DNA of 6,456 bases from Actinomycetota bacterium. GTDB lineage: Bacteria > Actinomycetota > Thermoleophilia > Gaiellales > Gaiellaceae. The stretch is from assembly GCA_013817555.1 (NCBI GenBank), contig JACDCN010000121.1:1-6456 (forward strand). The letters are read 5' to 3'. Under the pieces are notes generated by a model. It did no database searches and was not told where the DNA came from. It saw only the letters and a program-made list of their open reading frames with translations. How positions within the stretch are numbered: the stretch's first letter is position 1; each line of letters begins with the position of its first letter. Below are positions 1 through 6,145 of the stretch, in pieces. The translations under genes were made by a program, and so were the position numbers.

Positions 1-1746
1 ATCCTGACCGAGCTCGCCATTCCTCTCCACGTCGGGCGGGTCGTTGTCGGCGTGCTCAACATCGAGTCGAAACGTGCCCTCCCGGACGGCGCGGAGCATC
101 TCATCCGCCCGCTTGCGTCCGCTCTCGTCCCGCTGGCCGAGGATGTCTGCGCAGGTGGCGCGCTCGAACTTCCTGCGCTCGCCCGGCTCTTCGTGCATTT
201 TGGAAGCATCCGCGATCCGGACGAGATCGCCGCGCTCGCAGCTGCTTCGCTGCCCCGAATGCTTCCACTGGAAGTCAGTCAGGTCGTAGTCTGGAACGAG
301 CTCGGCTCGCCCGTAGAGCTGGCCTCCTGGTCTCGGGATGCAACCACACAGTTGCCGCTCACCAGCGCCGAGCTGGAGGCCACGCGCGCTCAGGCGGACC
401 CGACCGGCGTGTGCGAGGTGTTCGACCTCGAAGGCTCGTTAGGGCGCCAGTCCGGTGCCGGCCCGGTGGTCTGGCTTCCGCTTCGAGCAAACGGCGCCGA
501 GCTCGGAGCGCTGGTCGCGCGGGGCCGTGCAGGAGAGCGTGTGGATCCCGTCCAGCTCGACGGGGCGGCGCTTCTCGCAGCGCACGTGGCCGCGTCGCTC
601 GATACCGCAACCTCGTTGAGGCGCGAACGGCAGACCGCTGTGACGGACATGCTCACCGGGATTCTCAATCGTCGCGGGCTCGAGGAACGGCTCGATCACG
701 AGCTTGCGGTCGCGCAGGAACGTCGGTTACCGGTAAGCCTTCTCGTGATCGACTGCGACGACTTCAAGGAGATCAACGACCGTGCCGGTCACGAGTTCGG
801 CGACGCGCTCCTGCACGAGATCGCCCGCGTCCTCGTACAGGTGCTCCCCGACGGCGCTGAACCGGCTCGGCTCGGAGGCGACGAATTCGTCGTAATGCTG
901 CCGGGAGCCGGCGCCGACGCGGCAGAGGCGCTGGGGGGACGAATCCGCAGCGTTCTCGCGGACGGGCTCACAGACGCGGGGTTCCCGCTGCGCATTAGCG
1001 CAGGAATCTCCACCTACCCGTTCGACGGAGCCAGTCAAGCGCGCTCTTGCGGGCCGCCGATCAGGCGCTGTACGCGGCAAAAAATGGGGGAAAGGATCGA
1101 ATCGCGTCGTTTCGGGACGTCATTCGCAGTGGACCGCCCGCGATCTCAACGCCGAGCGGGGCCGCCGTCAACGACTCCGCACGTCGCGGTCGAGGCGAAG
1201 GATCGGTTCTTGCCGATGTGGTGGTTGCTACCACGGCGATCGAAGCCGAGGAGACGGTCGAGGGCATTTGCGGGACGCCTCTGCAAGTCACTCGTCTTCG
1301 TCGTGGGGGCTACGGCATGCTCCGCCTCCCGGGTCGTAGGGGACTACCTCGTGGATGCAACGGAGCACGCGCTCCGGGAGGTCTGGCTCGGCGACGCCGC
1401 CGCCTATCGGATCGCCGACTTTCCGCTGACAGCGGAAACCCTTCGTACGAGCCAGCCGCGCGCGGTGTCCTTCGTGCACGGCGACGTGGATCCCGCCGAG
1501 GCCTTCATCCTCCGCGAGCTCGGCATGAACGCGCTCCTGATGCTTCCCCTGCAGGTCGGCGGTCGCCCTTGGGGATTGGTGGAGCTGTATGAGATGCGCC
1601 TCCGACAGTTCACGGAGGACGACGTAGCGATCGCGCAGTTTCTCACGGCGCAGGCCGAGCGCCAGCTGGACGTCGTGGGAGCGGGGAGCACCCCTGTTCT
1701 CCAGCCCCCTGTCTACGAGCTTCCGCCCGACGACGCCACGAGATAG
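1..1746 (+). CDS. Multidomain diguanylate cyclase (GAF-GAF-GGDEF-GAF), 5' end outside window, two compensating frameshifts
   Basis: Predicted cytoplasmic enzyme making cyclic di-GMP from two GTP under control of GAF sensor domains. The frame is open from base 1, so the start is outside; 581 residues are visible. The first ~20 residues (SELAIPL-like ELAIPL, then VVVGVLNIES) are the end of one GAF domain. A second GAF runs from about 205 to 600 (IRDPDEIAALAAASL to the WLPL and ALVARG strands). The GGDEF domain begins at DMLTGILNRRG (646-678), has D-x-D-x-FK-x-IND metal/GTP residues near 751-780, and an intact GGDEF signature at 874-888. No RxxD inhibitory site precedes it, so product inhibition by that route is not expected. 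A third GAF follows (about 1210-1690). The GGDEF end and the start of GAF3 are in another frame (see 1036-1278), so the product as read is scrambled over about 80 residues. Stop is TAG at 1744. It overlaps the opposing coiled-coil gene by 34 bp. Confidence 0.88.
   Translation: MLTELAIPLHVGRVVVGVLNIESKRALPDGAEHLIRPLASALVPLAEDVCAGGALELPALARLFVHFGSIRDPDEIAALAAASLPRMLPLEVSQVVVWNELGSPVELASWSRDATTQLPLTSAELEATRAQADPTGVCEVFDLEGSLGRQSGAGPVVWLPLRANGAELGALVARGRAGERVDPVQLDGAALLAAHVAASLDTATSLRRERQTAVTDMLTGILNRRGLEERLDHELAVAQERRLPVSLLVIDCDDFKEINDRAGHEFGDALLHEIARVLVQVLPDGAEPARLGGDEFVVMLPGAGADAAEALGGRIRSVLADGLTDAGFPLRISAGISTYPFDGASQARSCGPPIRRCTRQKMGERIESRRFGTSFAVDRPRSQRRAGPPSTTPHVAVEAKDRFLPMWWLLPRRSKPRRRSRAFAGRLCKSLVFVVGATACSASRVVGDYLVDATEHALREVWLGDAAAYRIADFPLTAETLRTSQPRAVSFVHGDVDPAEAFILRELGMNALLMLPLQVGGRPWGLVELYEMRLRQFTEDDVAIAQFLTAQAERQLDVVGAGSTPVLQPPVYELPPDDATR
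1036..1278 (+). other. Frame-shifted segment inside the diguanylate cyclase (one base missing, then one extra)
   Basis: Up to about 1035 the protein reads in the main frame (AGISTYPFDGAS). From about 1038 the family-typical end of a GGDEF domain, SALLRAADQALYAAKNGGKD, is in the -1 frame (frame of position 1038), then continues through a linker to AEETVEGICGT (ending 1277). At 1279 the main frame resumes as LCKSLVFVVGA, the normal continuation of that GAF helix. Skipping base 1278 (C) and supplying one base near 1036-1038 gives one uninterrupted, family-like protein. In the main frame this stretch is Arg- and Pro-rich and resembles nothing. Neither frame has a stop here, so the open reading frame hides the damage. 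Either two sequencing/assembly errors or a real double mutation would explain it. Confidence 0.85.
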
Positions 1747-2312
1747 GCGCAGCGCCGGTCGTCCGCAGGAAGTGGCGACGGGCCGATTCGCGCAATGTTG
1801 TATTCGCCGCCTTCGAGCTCGAAGGCGGCACCTGCGATGAGCGGGGTGGGCTCGATCTCCATGAGCCGGTAGGCGATGCCGGGAACGAAAGCGAGCGCCA
1901 CTACCTCGGAAAGTGACTGCTCACGCAGCTCGAGCCCGGCCTCACGTTCGGAGACCTGCGCTTCGCGCTCGTCGAGCGTTCGCTCGCGCTGCTCGACCGC
2001 CTCGCGCTTCAGCTCCACGGCGCCGAGCTCGCTGCGCCGACGCGCGAGCTCGGCCTCACCGGCGCGAAGCTGCTCCTCCCGATCCGTCACCGTGCGGATC
2101 GTGCTCGCAAGCTCCGCTTCGCGCAGGTCGAGATCGCTCGTACCGACCCGAAGCGCGCGCTCCACCGATGCGCGTGAGTCGCGCAGGAGCTGCTCGCGTC
2201 TCGCGAGATCGGCGACGGTCTCGTGGAGCCGTGCTACTTGCTCTTCGAGCCTGCGGCGACGGGTTAGAAGGAGATTCTCGAGCTGCTGCTCCGGTGTTTG
2301 TGCCTGAGCCAT
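1713..2312 (-). CDS. Coiled-coil protein with conserved-looking C-terminal domain, unknown function
   Basis: A 199-residue soluble protein with no signal peptide or membrane segment. Residues about 8-137 are a nearly continuous charged coiled coil, rich in Glu, Arg, Leu and Gln, with repeated RE-x-x-L/RE-x-x-V patterns (for example QRERTLDEREAQVSEREAGL). Residues 138-192 change character to a compact hydrophobic segment (AFVPGIAYRLMEIEPTPLI, then FELEGGEYNIARIGPSPLP, DDRRCAYL), which looks like a small folded beta domain and is the part most likely to define the family. ATG at 2312 is preceded by GAGAGG only two bases upstream, unusually close; no other early Met exists. It is convergent with the diguanylate cyclase (34-bp overlap of 3' ends) and divergent from the DUF4314-like gene, so it is probably monocistronic. 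The coil suggests oligomerisation or a scaffold. I do not recognise a named family. Confidence 0.82.
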   Translation of the reverse strand: MAQAQTPEQQLENLLLTRRRRLEEQVARLHETVADLARREQLLRDSRASVERALRVGTSDLDLREAELASTIRTVTDREEQLRAGEAELARRRSELGAVELKREAVEQRERTLDEREAQVSEREAGLELREQSLSEVVALAFVPGIAYRLMEIEPTPLIAGAAFELEGGEYNIARIGPSPLPADDRRCAYLVASSGGSS

Positions 2313-2366
2313 GACCTCTCATCTCGTCGCGGCGGTCGCCGTAACTCACTCGACTGACTCGAATTT

Positions 2367-2413
2367 GCCGGCGGACCAGTCCTAAGCCGTCGATTTCGGA
2401 GCAGTCCGCCGGC
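2367..2413. repeat. Perfect 10-bp inverted repeat in the divergent intergenic region
   Basis: GCCGGCGGAC at 2367-2376 is matched exactly by its reverse complement GTCCGCCGGC at 2404-2413, separated by 27 bases. It lies between the divergently transcribed coiled-coil gene (start 2312) and DUF4314-like gene (start 2510), about 55 bp and 97 bp from the two starts. It could be an operator seen by a dimeric regulator acting on both genes, or a stem-loop in the 5' leader of either transcript. There is no T-tract, so an intrinsic terminator is less likely. The arms are GC-rich in a GC-rich genome, which weakens the case. Confidence 0.45.
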
Positions 2414-2509
2414 GCATGCACCTTCGTCGGGTGCCAAGTCTTTCCTTCCGACCAAAGATTGCTGCGAAAGAGGGTCAAGCTTCGCGGGGTCGAAACCGAT
2501 AACCCTGTC

Positions 2510-2740
2510 ATGGACCCCACCGGCGCACGTCTTCTTGCAGCCCGCATCAAAGCGGGCGTTTCGGTCGGAACGAGGATCGAGCTCGTGTCCGATGGCGACG
2601 GCCCCTCCGGCCTCTGTGCGGGTGATCGCGGCGTCGTCGACGACATCAACGAGCGAGGCCTCGTACGCGTGATCTGGGACCGAGGCATGGTGGTCGACAT
2701 CGACCCGGATCACACGCATTTTCGTCCGCTCGCGGCGTAA
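2510..2740 (+). CDS. Small DUF4314-like SH3-type protein (76 aa)
   Basis: A short soluble protein with the layout of the DUF4314 family: a strand with GTRIELVS (residues 20-27), a turn AGDRGVV (37-43), then GLVRVIWDRGMVVDIDP (50-66), the recurring Gly-Asp-x-Gly and V-x-W-D-x-G positions of a small SH3-like beta barrel. Such proteins are of unknown role; the fold often mediates protein or nucleic acid contacts. The ATG at 2510 is chosen because the family-like part begins soon after it. A TTG at 2459 would add 17 residues, but neither start has a convincing Shine-Dalgarno sequence. A GATAAC box 6 bases before the ATG could be a -10 of a leaderless transcript, but no -35 is visible. It is divergent from the coiled-coil gene and convergent with the glycosyltransferase, so probably a single-gene unit. 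Confidence 0.75.
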   Translation: MDPTGARLLAARIKAGVSVGTRIELVSDGDGPSGLCAGDRGVVDDINERGLVRVIWDRGMVVDIDPDHTHFRPLAA

Positions 2741-3037
2741 CCTCCCAGTTCTCCGATCGCGTAGGTGCGAGCGCTGACACTGTTTCCGCTGGTGGTGCTT
2801 CCCGTTCCGGCCCAGCCAGCGCGTTGATCTCGCTGGCGATCCGGCGCAGGACATCGTTCAGGCGCGATCCTGCGCCGCCCGCCTAGCCCTGCCCGGATTC
2901 TTCAAACCGCGCGGCCCCGACCGGCGGCGGTGGCGTGCCCTGCGGCCTCGGATCGCCCCAAGTGACGGTTACGCCTTCGCGTTCGTTAGAGAAGAACGCA
3001 GGCGGGGCGGGGCTGGTTGAGGCGGGCGATGAGCGGA
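2741..3037. other. Non-coding spacer between convergent genes
   Basis: This 297-bp stretch separates the 3' ends of the DUF4314-like gene and the glycosyltransferase gene. I see no open frame with credible protein-like content and no tRNA. It holds the strong inverted repeat at 2842-2877 and a weaker one (GCGTTC at 2979-2984, GAACGC at 2994-2999). The rest is GC-rich with no recognisable signal. Confidence 0.6.
2842..2877. terminator. Candidate bidirectional terminator hairpin
   Basis: CGGCGCAGGA (2842-2851) and TCCTGCGCCG (2868-2877) form a perfect 10-bp stem with a 16-base loop. It sits about 100 bp after the DUF4314-like stop and about 160 bp beyond the glycosyltransferase stop on the other strand, the expected place for shared termination. 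Neither side has a U-tract, so it would be a T-less hairpin of the kind often proposed in high-GC actinobacteria, or simply a structured 3' end. Confidence 0.4.
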
Positions 3038-4186
3038 TCACGGTGGTGTGCCGGCGGACGCCGTCCTAGGCATCCGAAGCACGGACGTCGGGCGAAGCGC
3101 GAGTGCTACGGTCACTGCGGCCGTCGCGAGCACCGCGGCGTTCTGGAACGTCGACCCGTTGAAGTCTCCGGTGGAGACGAAGAGCGACATCAGAGCGCAC
3201 GGAAACCACGCGGGTCCCAGCTGCGGCTCCGCGACCGCGACCGCGACCAGGAGCAGCGCGAAGTAGTGGAGCCAGACGATCGGAGAGCACGCGAGGGCGG
3301 CCGCGAGCGCGAGCACGAACGCGCGACGCTCGTCACCGCGTCGCCCGACCACGACCGTGGCGGCGAGAAGTGACACGGCGAGCCCGATCCACAGAAGCCG
3401 CGCGAGGCTCGAGGGAAGTCCGAGGTCGAGCCCAAGGGCATAGAGCGTGTAGCTCCGCGAATCCAGCGCGTCGCTCAGGCGCTGGAGCAAGCCCGGGTAG
3501 TCGGAGAAGCCACGGAACCCGATCACAGCCCAGGACGCGAAAAAAACCGCTGTCCCGGTTGCGAAGGACCACACGGCCGCACGCAGACGGCGCGTCGCGG
3601 CAAGCCACGGCATAAGCGGCCAGAGGTACAGCTTCGCGGCGAGCGACACGCCGAGGCTCACGCCGACCGCGAGCGGCCTGTCGCGGAAGCGCCACACGAG
3701 CGCAGCGGCGAGCCCGATGAGAATCGTAATGTTCCCGGTGAGGATGGCGTGGAGCACGGGCGCCCAGAGGAACGCCATGCCGTAGCAGCGCCAGTCGCGG
3801 ACCCCGAGCAACCGCAGTGTTGCGGGCACAGCGAGTGCGAGCAGTACGAGAAACAGGACCTCCGCCACGTCGACCGAGAAAACGGTGAACGGGATCGAGA
3901 CGATCGCGGCCAGGGGCGGGTAAACGTACTCGAGGATGTAGCCGTTCTCAGGATGGAACGCGCCGGTCGGGAAGAAATCGTCTCCCTGCAGGAGCGCCTT
4001 CGCGCTGGGATAGAAGACGTAGCTGAAGTCCGGAACCTGCGTCCCGCCCTGAACGATGTGCGCGGAAACGTAGAACAGGGTCATGGCGGGAACGACCACG
4101 AACAGCACCCACAACACGTAGCGCGGAGCGCGACGCAGGGCACTTGCCGGAGACTCGGTTCCCCCGCTTTCCGTGAGGATCCTCAT
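3038..4186 (-). CDS. GT87/DUF2029 family polyprenol-phosphate-dependent glycosyltransferase (probable mannosyltransferase)
   Basis: A 382-residue polytopic membrane protein with about nine to eleven hydrophobic segments (first at residues 23-43, last at 349-364), fitting the GT-C fold of GT87 enzymes such as mycobacterial PimE, which add mannose from polyprenol-phosphate-mannose to lipids or glycans on the outer face of the membrane. Family marks: the first extracytoplasmic loop with VPDFSYVFYPSAKALLQG (Asp53 in the position of the catalytic acid), Y-x-YPP (87-91), TGN at 150-152 starting a membrane helix, the Gly/Lys helix ending AAKLYLWP (183-190), and SPIVWLHYFALLL (301-313). The exact donor and acceptor cannot be read from sequence. 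ATG at 4186 is abutted directly by GAAGGAG with no spacer, so the true start is uncertain. No co-directional gene is close, so it is probably a single-gene unit. Confidence 0.85.
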   Translation of the reverse strand: MRILTESGGTESPASALRRAPRYVLWVLFVVVPAMTLFYVSAHIVQGGTQVPDFSYVFYPSAKALLQGDDFFPTGAFHPENGYILEYVYPPLAAIVSIPFTVFSVDVAEVLFLVLLALAVPATLRLLGVRDWRCYGMAFLWAPVLHAILTGNITILIGLAAALVWRFRDRPLAVGVSLGVSLAAKLYLWPLMPWLAATRRLRAAVWSFATGTAVFFASWAVIGFRGFSDYPGLLQRLSDALDSRSYTLYALGLDLGLPSSLARLLWIGLAVSLLAATVVVGRRGDERRAFVLALAAALACSPIVWLHYFALLLVAVAVAEPQLGPAWFPCALMSLFVSTGDFNGSTFQNAAVLATAAVTVALALRPTSVLRMPRTASAGTPP

Positions 4187-4193
4187 CTCCTTC
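4187..4193 (-). promoter_or_regulatory. Strong Shine-Dalgarno sequence abutting the glycosyltransferase ATG
   Basis: On the minus strand GAAGGAG ends at the base immediately before ATG. A normal spacer is 5-9 bases, which would place initiation at the ATC two codons inside the gene; the next in-frame GTG lies within the first membrane segment. The frame is open upstream to a TGA at 4247-4249 with no ATG, GTG or TTG. The element supports translation starting close to here but leaves the exact codon open. Confidence 0.5.
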
Positions 4194-4300
4194 GGGAACT
4201 TGTAGATATCGAACTCACACGACTGCCCAACCCATGGTCGTTCGGGTCATCTTCTCAAGGGAGATAATGAACTGGTAGCCCGGGATGGGCTCCTTCTGCT

Positions 4301-4361
4301 GAATATTCGCCGCTCGCCCCTGCTGGAACAGGTCTCGTCGCAAGCGACACGACGAATATTC
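4301..4361. repeat. Paired GAATATTC palindromes upstream of the glycosyltransferase
   Basis: The 8-bp AT-rich palindrome GAATATTC occurs at 4301-4308 and again at 4354-4361, 53 bp apart centre to centre (about five helical turns, so on the same face of DNA). They lie 115 and 168 bp upstream of the glycosyltransferase start, in otherwise GC-rich DNA. Between them is a short inverted repeat GTCGC-AA-GCGAC (4337-4348). The arrangement would fit two operator sites for a dimeric regulator, but no known consensus is matched. Confidence 0.35.
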
Positions 4362-4527
4362 CTCTAACTCACCGCGCCGGACGTCCTCCGACCGGGATGG
4401 GAACTCATGCTGCGCCGTATCGGTGGGCGTGGTTCCCCTTACTGGCGAGGTCGGCTCGGGCTGGAACTCGGTCGCCCTGCAGTCGAAGACCGTCCACCTT
4501 AGTTCGCGCGGTAGTAGTCGGGCCGGA

Positions 4528-4544
4528 GGCCGGCTTAGCCGGCC
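4528..4544 (-). terminator. Candidate GC-rich terminator hairpin after the histidine kinase
   Basis: GGCCGGC (4528-4534), three-base loop TTA, GCCGGCC (4538-4544): a perfect 7-bp GC stem, 80-96 bases beyond the kinase stop in its direction of transcription. No U-tract follows, so it is at best a T-less terminator or 3'-end stabilising hairpin. Confidence 0.35.
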
Positions 4545-4623
4545 GGGAGCCTTCACGCATCGAACCTCGCTCGCATGCACAGAAAGGAGGGCGCCCGTGG
4601 GGGGACCCATGGGTTTCCCACGA

Positions 4624-6066
4624 TTACAGCGGTTCCCAGCGCGGGAGCGTGAGCTTCAAGGTCGTGGGCCCTCCGGGGAAGCTCTCGAGCTCGAACGTGC
4701 CGCCCACCATCCTCACGCGTTCCGCGATGCCGACAAGCCCGAGGCGGCCACGCTGGGCTGCCTTCGCCAGGGCGCGCTCTACCTCGAAGCCAATTCCGTC
4801 GTCCGAGATCTGAACCTCGATCGCGCTACGGCGCGCTCGCACCCGCACCGTGACCGATGTTGCGCCGGCGTGTTCGCGGATGTTCGCGAGCGCCTCCTGG
4901 ATCGCACGGAAGACCGTGATCCGCTGAGCGGACGAAAGGGAGTCGGGATCTCCCCGGATTTCGAGCGTCGCGGCAACGCCAGCCCGTTCCGAGAACGTGT
5001 CGATCTCGCGGTGGAGGATCTCCCCGAGCGGGCGGCTGATGACGCTCTTCGTCTCGAGTGAATGGGAAAGCTCGCGCAGTTCGCGGTCGAGCTCGGTGAG
5101 GCGGGAGTTCAGGTCGTCGAAGCGACCAGACATCTGAACCCGGTACTCCTCGAGCACGAACGGAAAAACCTGCTGTTGCAATAGTCGCACATCGGCGGCG
5201 AGCGCGAGCACGTCCTGGATCGGGCCGTCGTGGAGGTCGAATCCGAGTCGCATGAGGCGGCGCTCGGATGCCCCGACGAGCATGTGCTCGCGGTGGGCCG
5301 AGTGCTCGAGCAGTTGCTCGCGCTCGACCACGGGGCTCAAGCATGCGGCGGCCTCGGCGAGGAAGGCGTCTGCGATCTCCGGCTGGACCGACCCGAGCCG
5401 GCCGACGACGGCCGCATACGGTTGGCCGAGCCGAAACACGGCGGTGGAACGGAGATTCGAGCCGCCGAGCAACGACAGGCGCGAGCGGCCCCTGAGGACG
5501 GCCTTGGCCTCAGCACGGACTCGGCGACTCGGCTCGCTGTCGCCGCCCAGGGTGAGGATGCACTCGAGCCCACTGGCGGTGCGCCGCCAAAGCGAGACTT
5601 CCGAAAGCACGTCGAAGCCGATCATGAGATTGAGCTGCGTCTCTGCCGCGAGGAGCGGAGGAAGCTCGAGGAGCCGGGGATTCCCCGCGGCCTGGCTGAA
5701 GAGGACGATTCGCGCTGCGGATAGGGGGAGGGCGCACGCTTCTGCAACGGCCGCTGCGGCGCCGCGAATGTCGGCTTCGTCGAGCTCGAGGGCCGACGCG
5801 AGCTCGACGACGGCACCGGAGGCGTAGAAGACAGACGAGACATCGTCGCCCACCTCCCGATCCCCGCATCCGGCTCGAACGAGTCGAGCGCGCGCGAGGA
5901 CCTCGTCGAGCGCGGGCTTCACGGCTTCGGGGCAGCCCTCCAGGAAGTACGCATGCAGCCGCTCGAGCCGCTCTCCCTGATCGACGCGCGGGCGGGTGGA
6001 CTCGAGCACTCCGCGAAGCGAGAGAGCCGAACCGGATCCGAAGGGGGTGCCTGCCTCGGTGGTCAC
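4624..6066 (-). CDS. NarL-type sensor histidine kinase (GAF-like + HisKA_3 + HATPase_c)
   Basis: A 480-residue cytoplasmic kinase; no membrane segment or signal peptide is visible. Residues 1-105 are unassigned and helical in character. Residues about 106-250 look like a GAF sensor (AARIVLFSQAAGNP, LNLMIGFDVLSEVSLW, then QPYAAVVGRLGSVQPEIADAFL). A short coiled linker leads to the HisKA_3 dimerisation helix with LGFDLHDGPIQDVLALAADV (274-293); His279 is the phosphate acceptor. The ATPase domain has the N-box EALANIREHA (391-400), G1 DDGIGFE (422-428) and G2 GRLGLVGIAERV (440-451). Such kinases phosphorylate NarL/LuxR-type regulators; none is visible here, and the only neighbour upstream is a receiver-like protein. 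The start is GTG at 6066 with only a weak purine-rich stretch (AGAAGAGAGA) upstream. It lies 79 bp after the receiver-like gene on the same strand, so it may be co-transcribed with it. Confidence 0.9.
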   Translation of the reverse strand: MTTEAGTPFGSGSALSLRGVLESTRPRVDQGERLERLHAYFLEGCPEAVKPALDEVLARARLVRAGCGDREVGDDVSSVFYASGAVVELASALELDEADIRGAAAAVAEACALPLSAARIVLFSQAAGNPRLLELPPLLAAETQLNLMIGFDVLSEVSLWRRTASGLECILTLGGDSEPSRRVRAEAKAVLRGRSRLSLLGGSNLRSTAVFRLGQPYAAVVGRLGSVQPEIADAFLAEAAACLSPVVEREQLLEHSAHREHMLVGASERRLMRLGFDLHDGPIQDVLALAADVRLLQQQVFPFVLEEYRVQMSGRFDDLNSRLTELDRELRELSHSLETKSVISRPLGEILHREIDTFSERAGVAATLEIRGDPDSLSSAQRITVFRAIQEALANIREHAGATSVTVRVRARRSAIEVQISDDGIGFEVERALAKAAQRGRLGLVGIAERVRMVGGTFELESFPGGPTTLKLTLPRWEPL

Positions 6067-6081
6067 GATGCTCTGTCTCTC

Positions 6082-6110
6082 TTCTTACTGTTCAGGTGCC
6101 GAACTTGCAA
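6082..6110 (-). promoter_or_regulatory. Weak candidate promoter before the histidine kinase
   Basis: On the minus strand TTGCAA (6105-6110) and TAAGAA (6082-6087) are separated by exactly 17 bases, matching sigma-70-type spacing with 4/6 and 3/6 consensus positions. Transcription would begin about 10 bases before the GTG start. The -10 lacks its final T, so this is suggestive only; if real it lets the kinase be expressed apart from the receiver-like gene. Confidence 0.2.
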
Positions 6111-6145
6111 TCCTCCCCCTTCTTCGGCGAGATTCGGCCCTAGCC

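Larger units (their letters stand above)
4187..4623. other. Long intergenic region between glycosyltransferase and histidine kinase
   Basis: A 437-bp stretch upstream of the glycosyltransferase and downstream of the kinase, both on the minus strand. I find no complete credible gene. On the minus strand two short adjoining stretches read like protein with GC-rich third positions: KEPIPGYQFIISLEKM ending at a TGA at 4215-4217, and, one frame over, EFDIYKFPKE running straight into the glycosyltransferase ATG. These could be a degraded small gene or chance. The region also holds two GAATATTC palindromes (4301, 4354), a small stem (AGCCC 4277-4281 with GGGCT 4287-4291) and the hairpin at 4528-4544. 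No tRNA found. Confidence 0.5.

Noticed and set aside
1079..1093. A6-T-G5-A3 run as the site of the first frameshift or a programmed slippery site
   Set aside because: The conserved GGDEF end reads correctly straight through this run (AAKNGGK), so the frame change must lie before it, near 1036.
2056..2854. Minus-strand open frames of 214 and 196 codons covering the coiled-coil start, DUF4314-like gene and spacer
   Set aside because: They cross the credible small gene on the other strand and the coiled-coil gene in another frame; composition is Arg/Ser-rich and not protein-like.
3749..4267. Plus-strand 172-codon open frame opposite the glycosyltransferase
   Set aside because: Antisense to conserved membrane-protein sequence; product is charged, low-complexity and without a recognisable motif.
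4550..4580. Possible tRNA T-arm (GGTTCGATGC on the minus strand)
   Set aside because: The flanking bases do not form a T-stem and no acceptor or anticodon arm can be built around it.
4423..5061. Long plus-strand open frame (212 codons) over the 3' part of the histidine kinase and the gap after it
   Set aside because: It is antisense to a kinase with clear HATPase motifs, and its product has no domain-like pattern; typical of shadow frames in GC-rich DNA.
5230..5827. Overlapping plus-strand open frames opposite the kinase sensor region
   Set aside because: Arg/Ala/Ser-rich shadows of the kinase gene, with no independent evidence.
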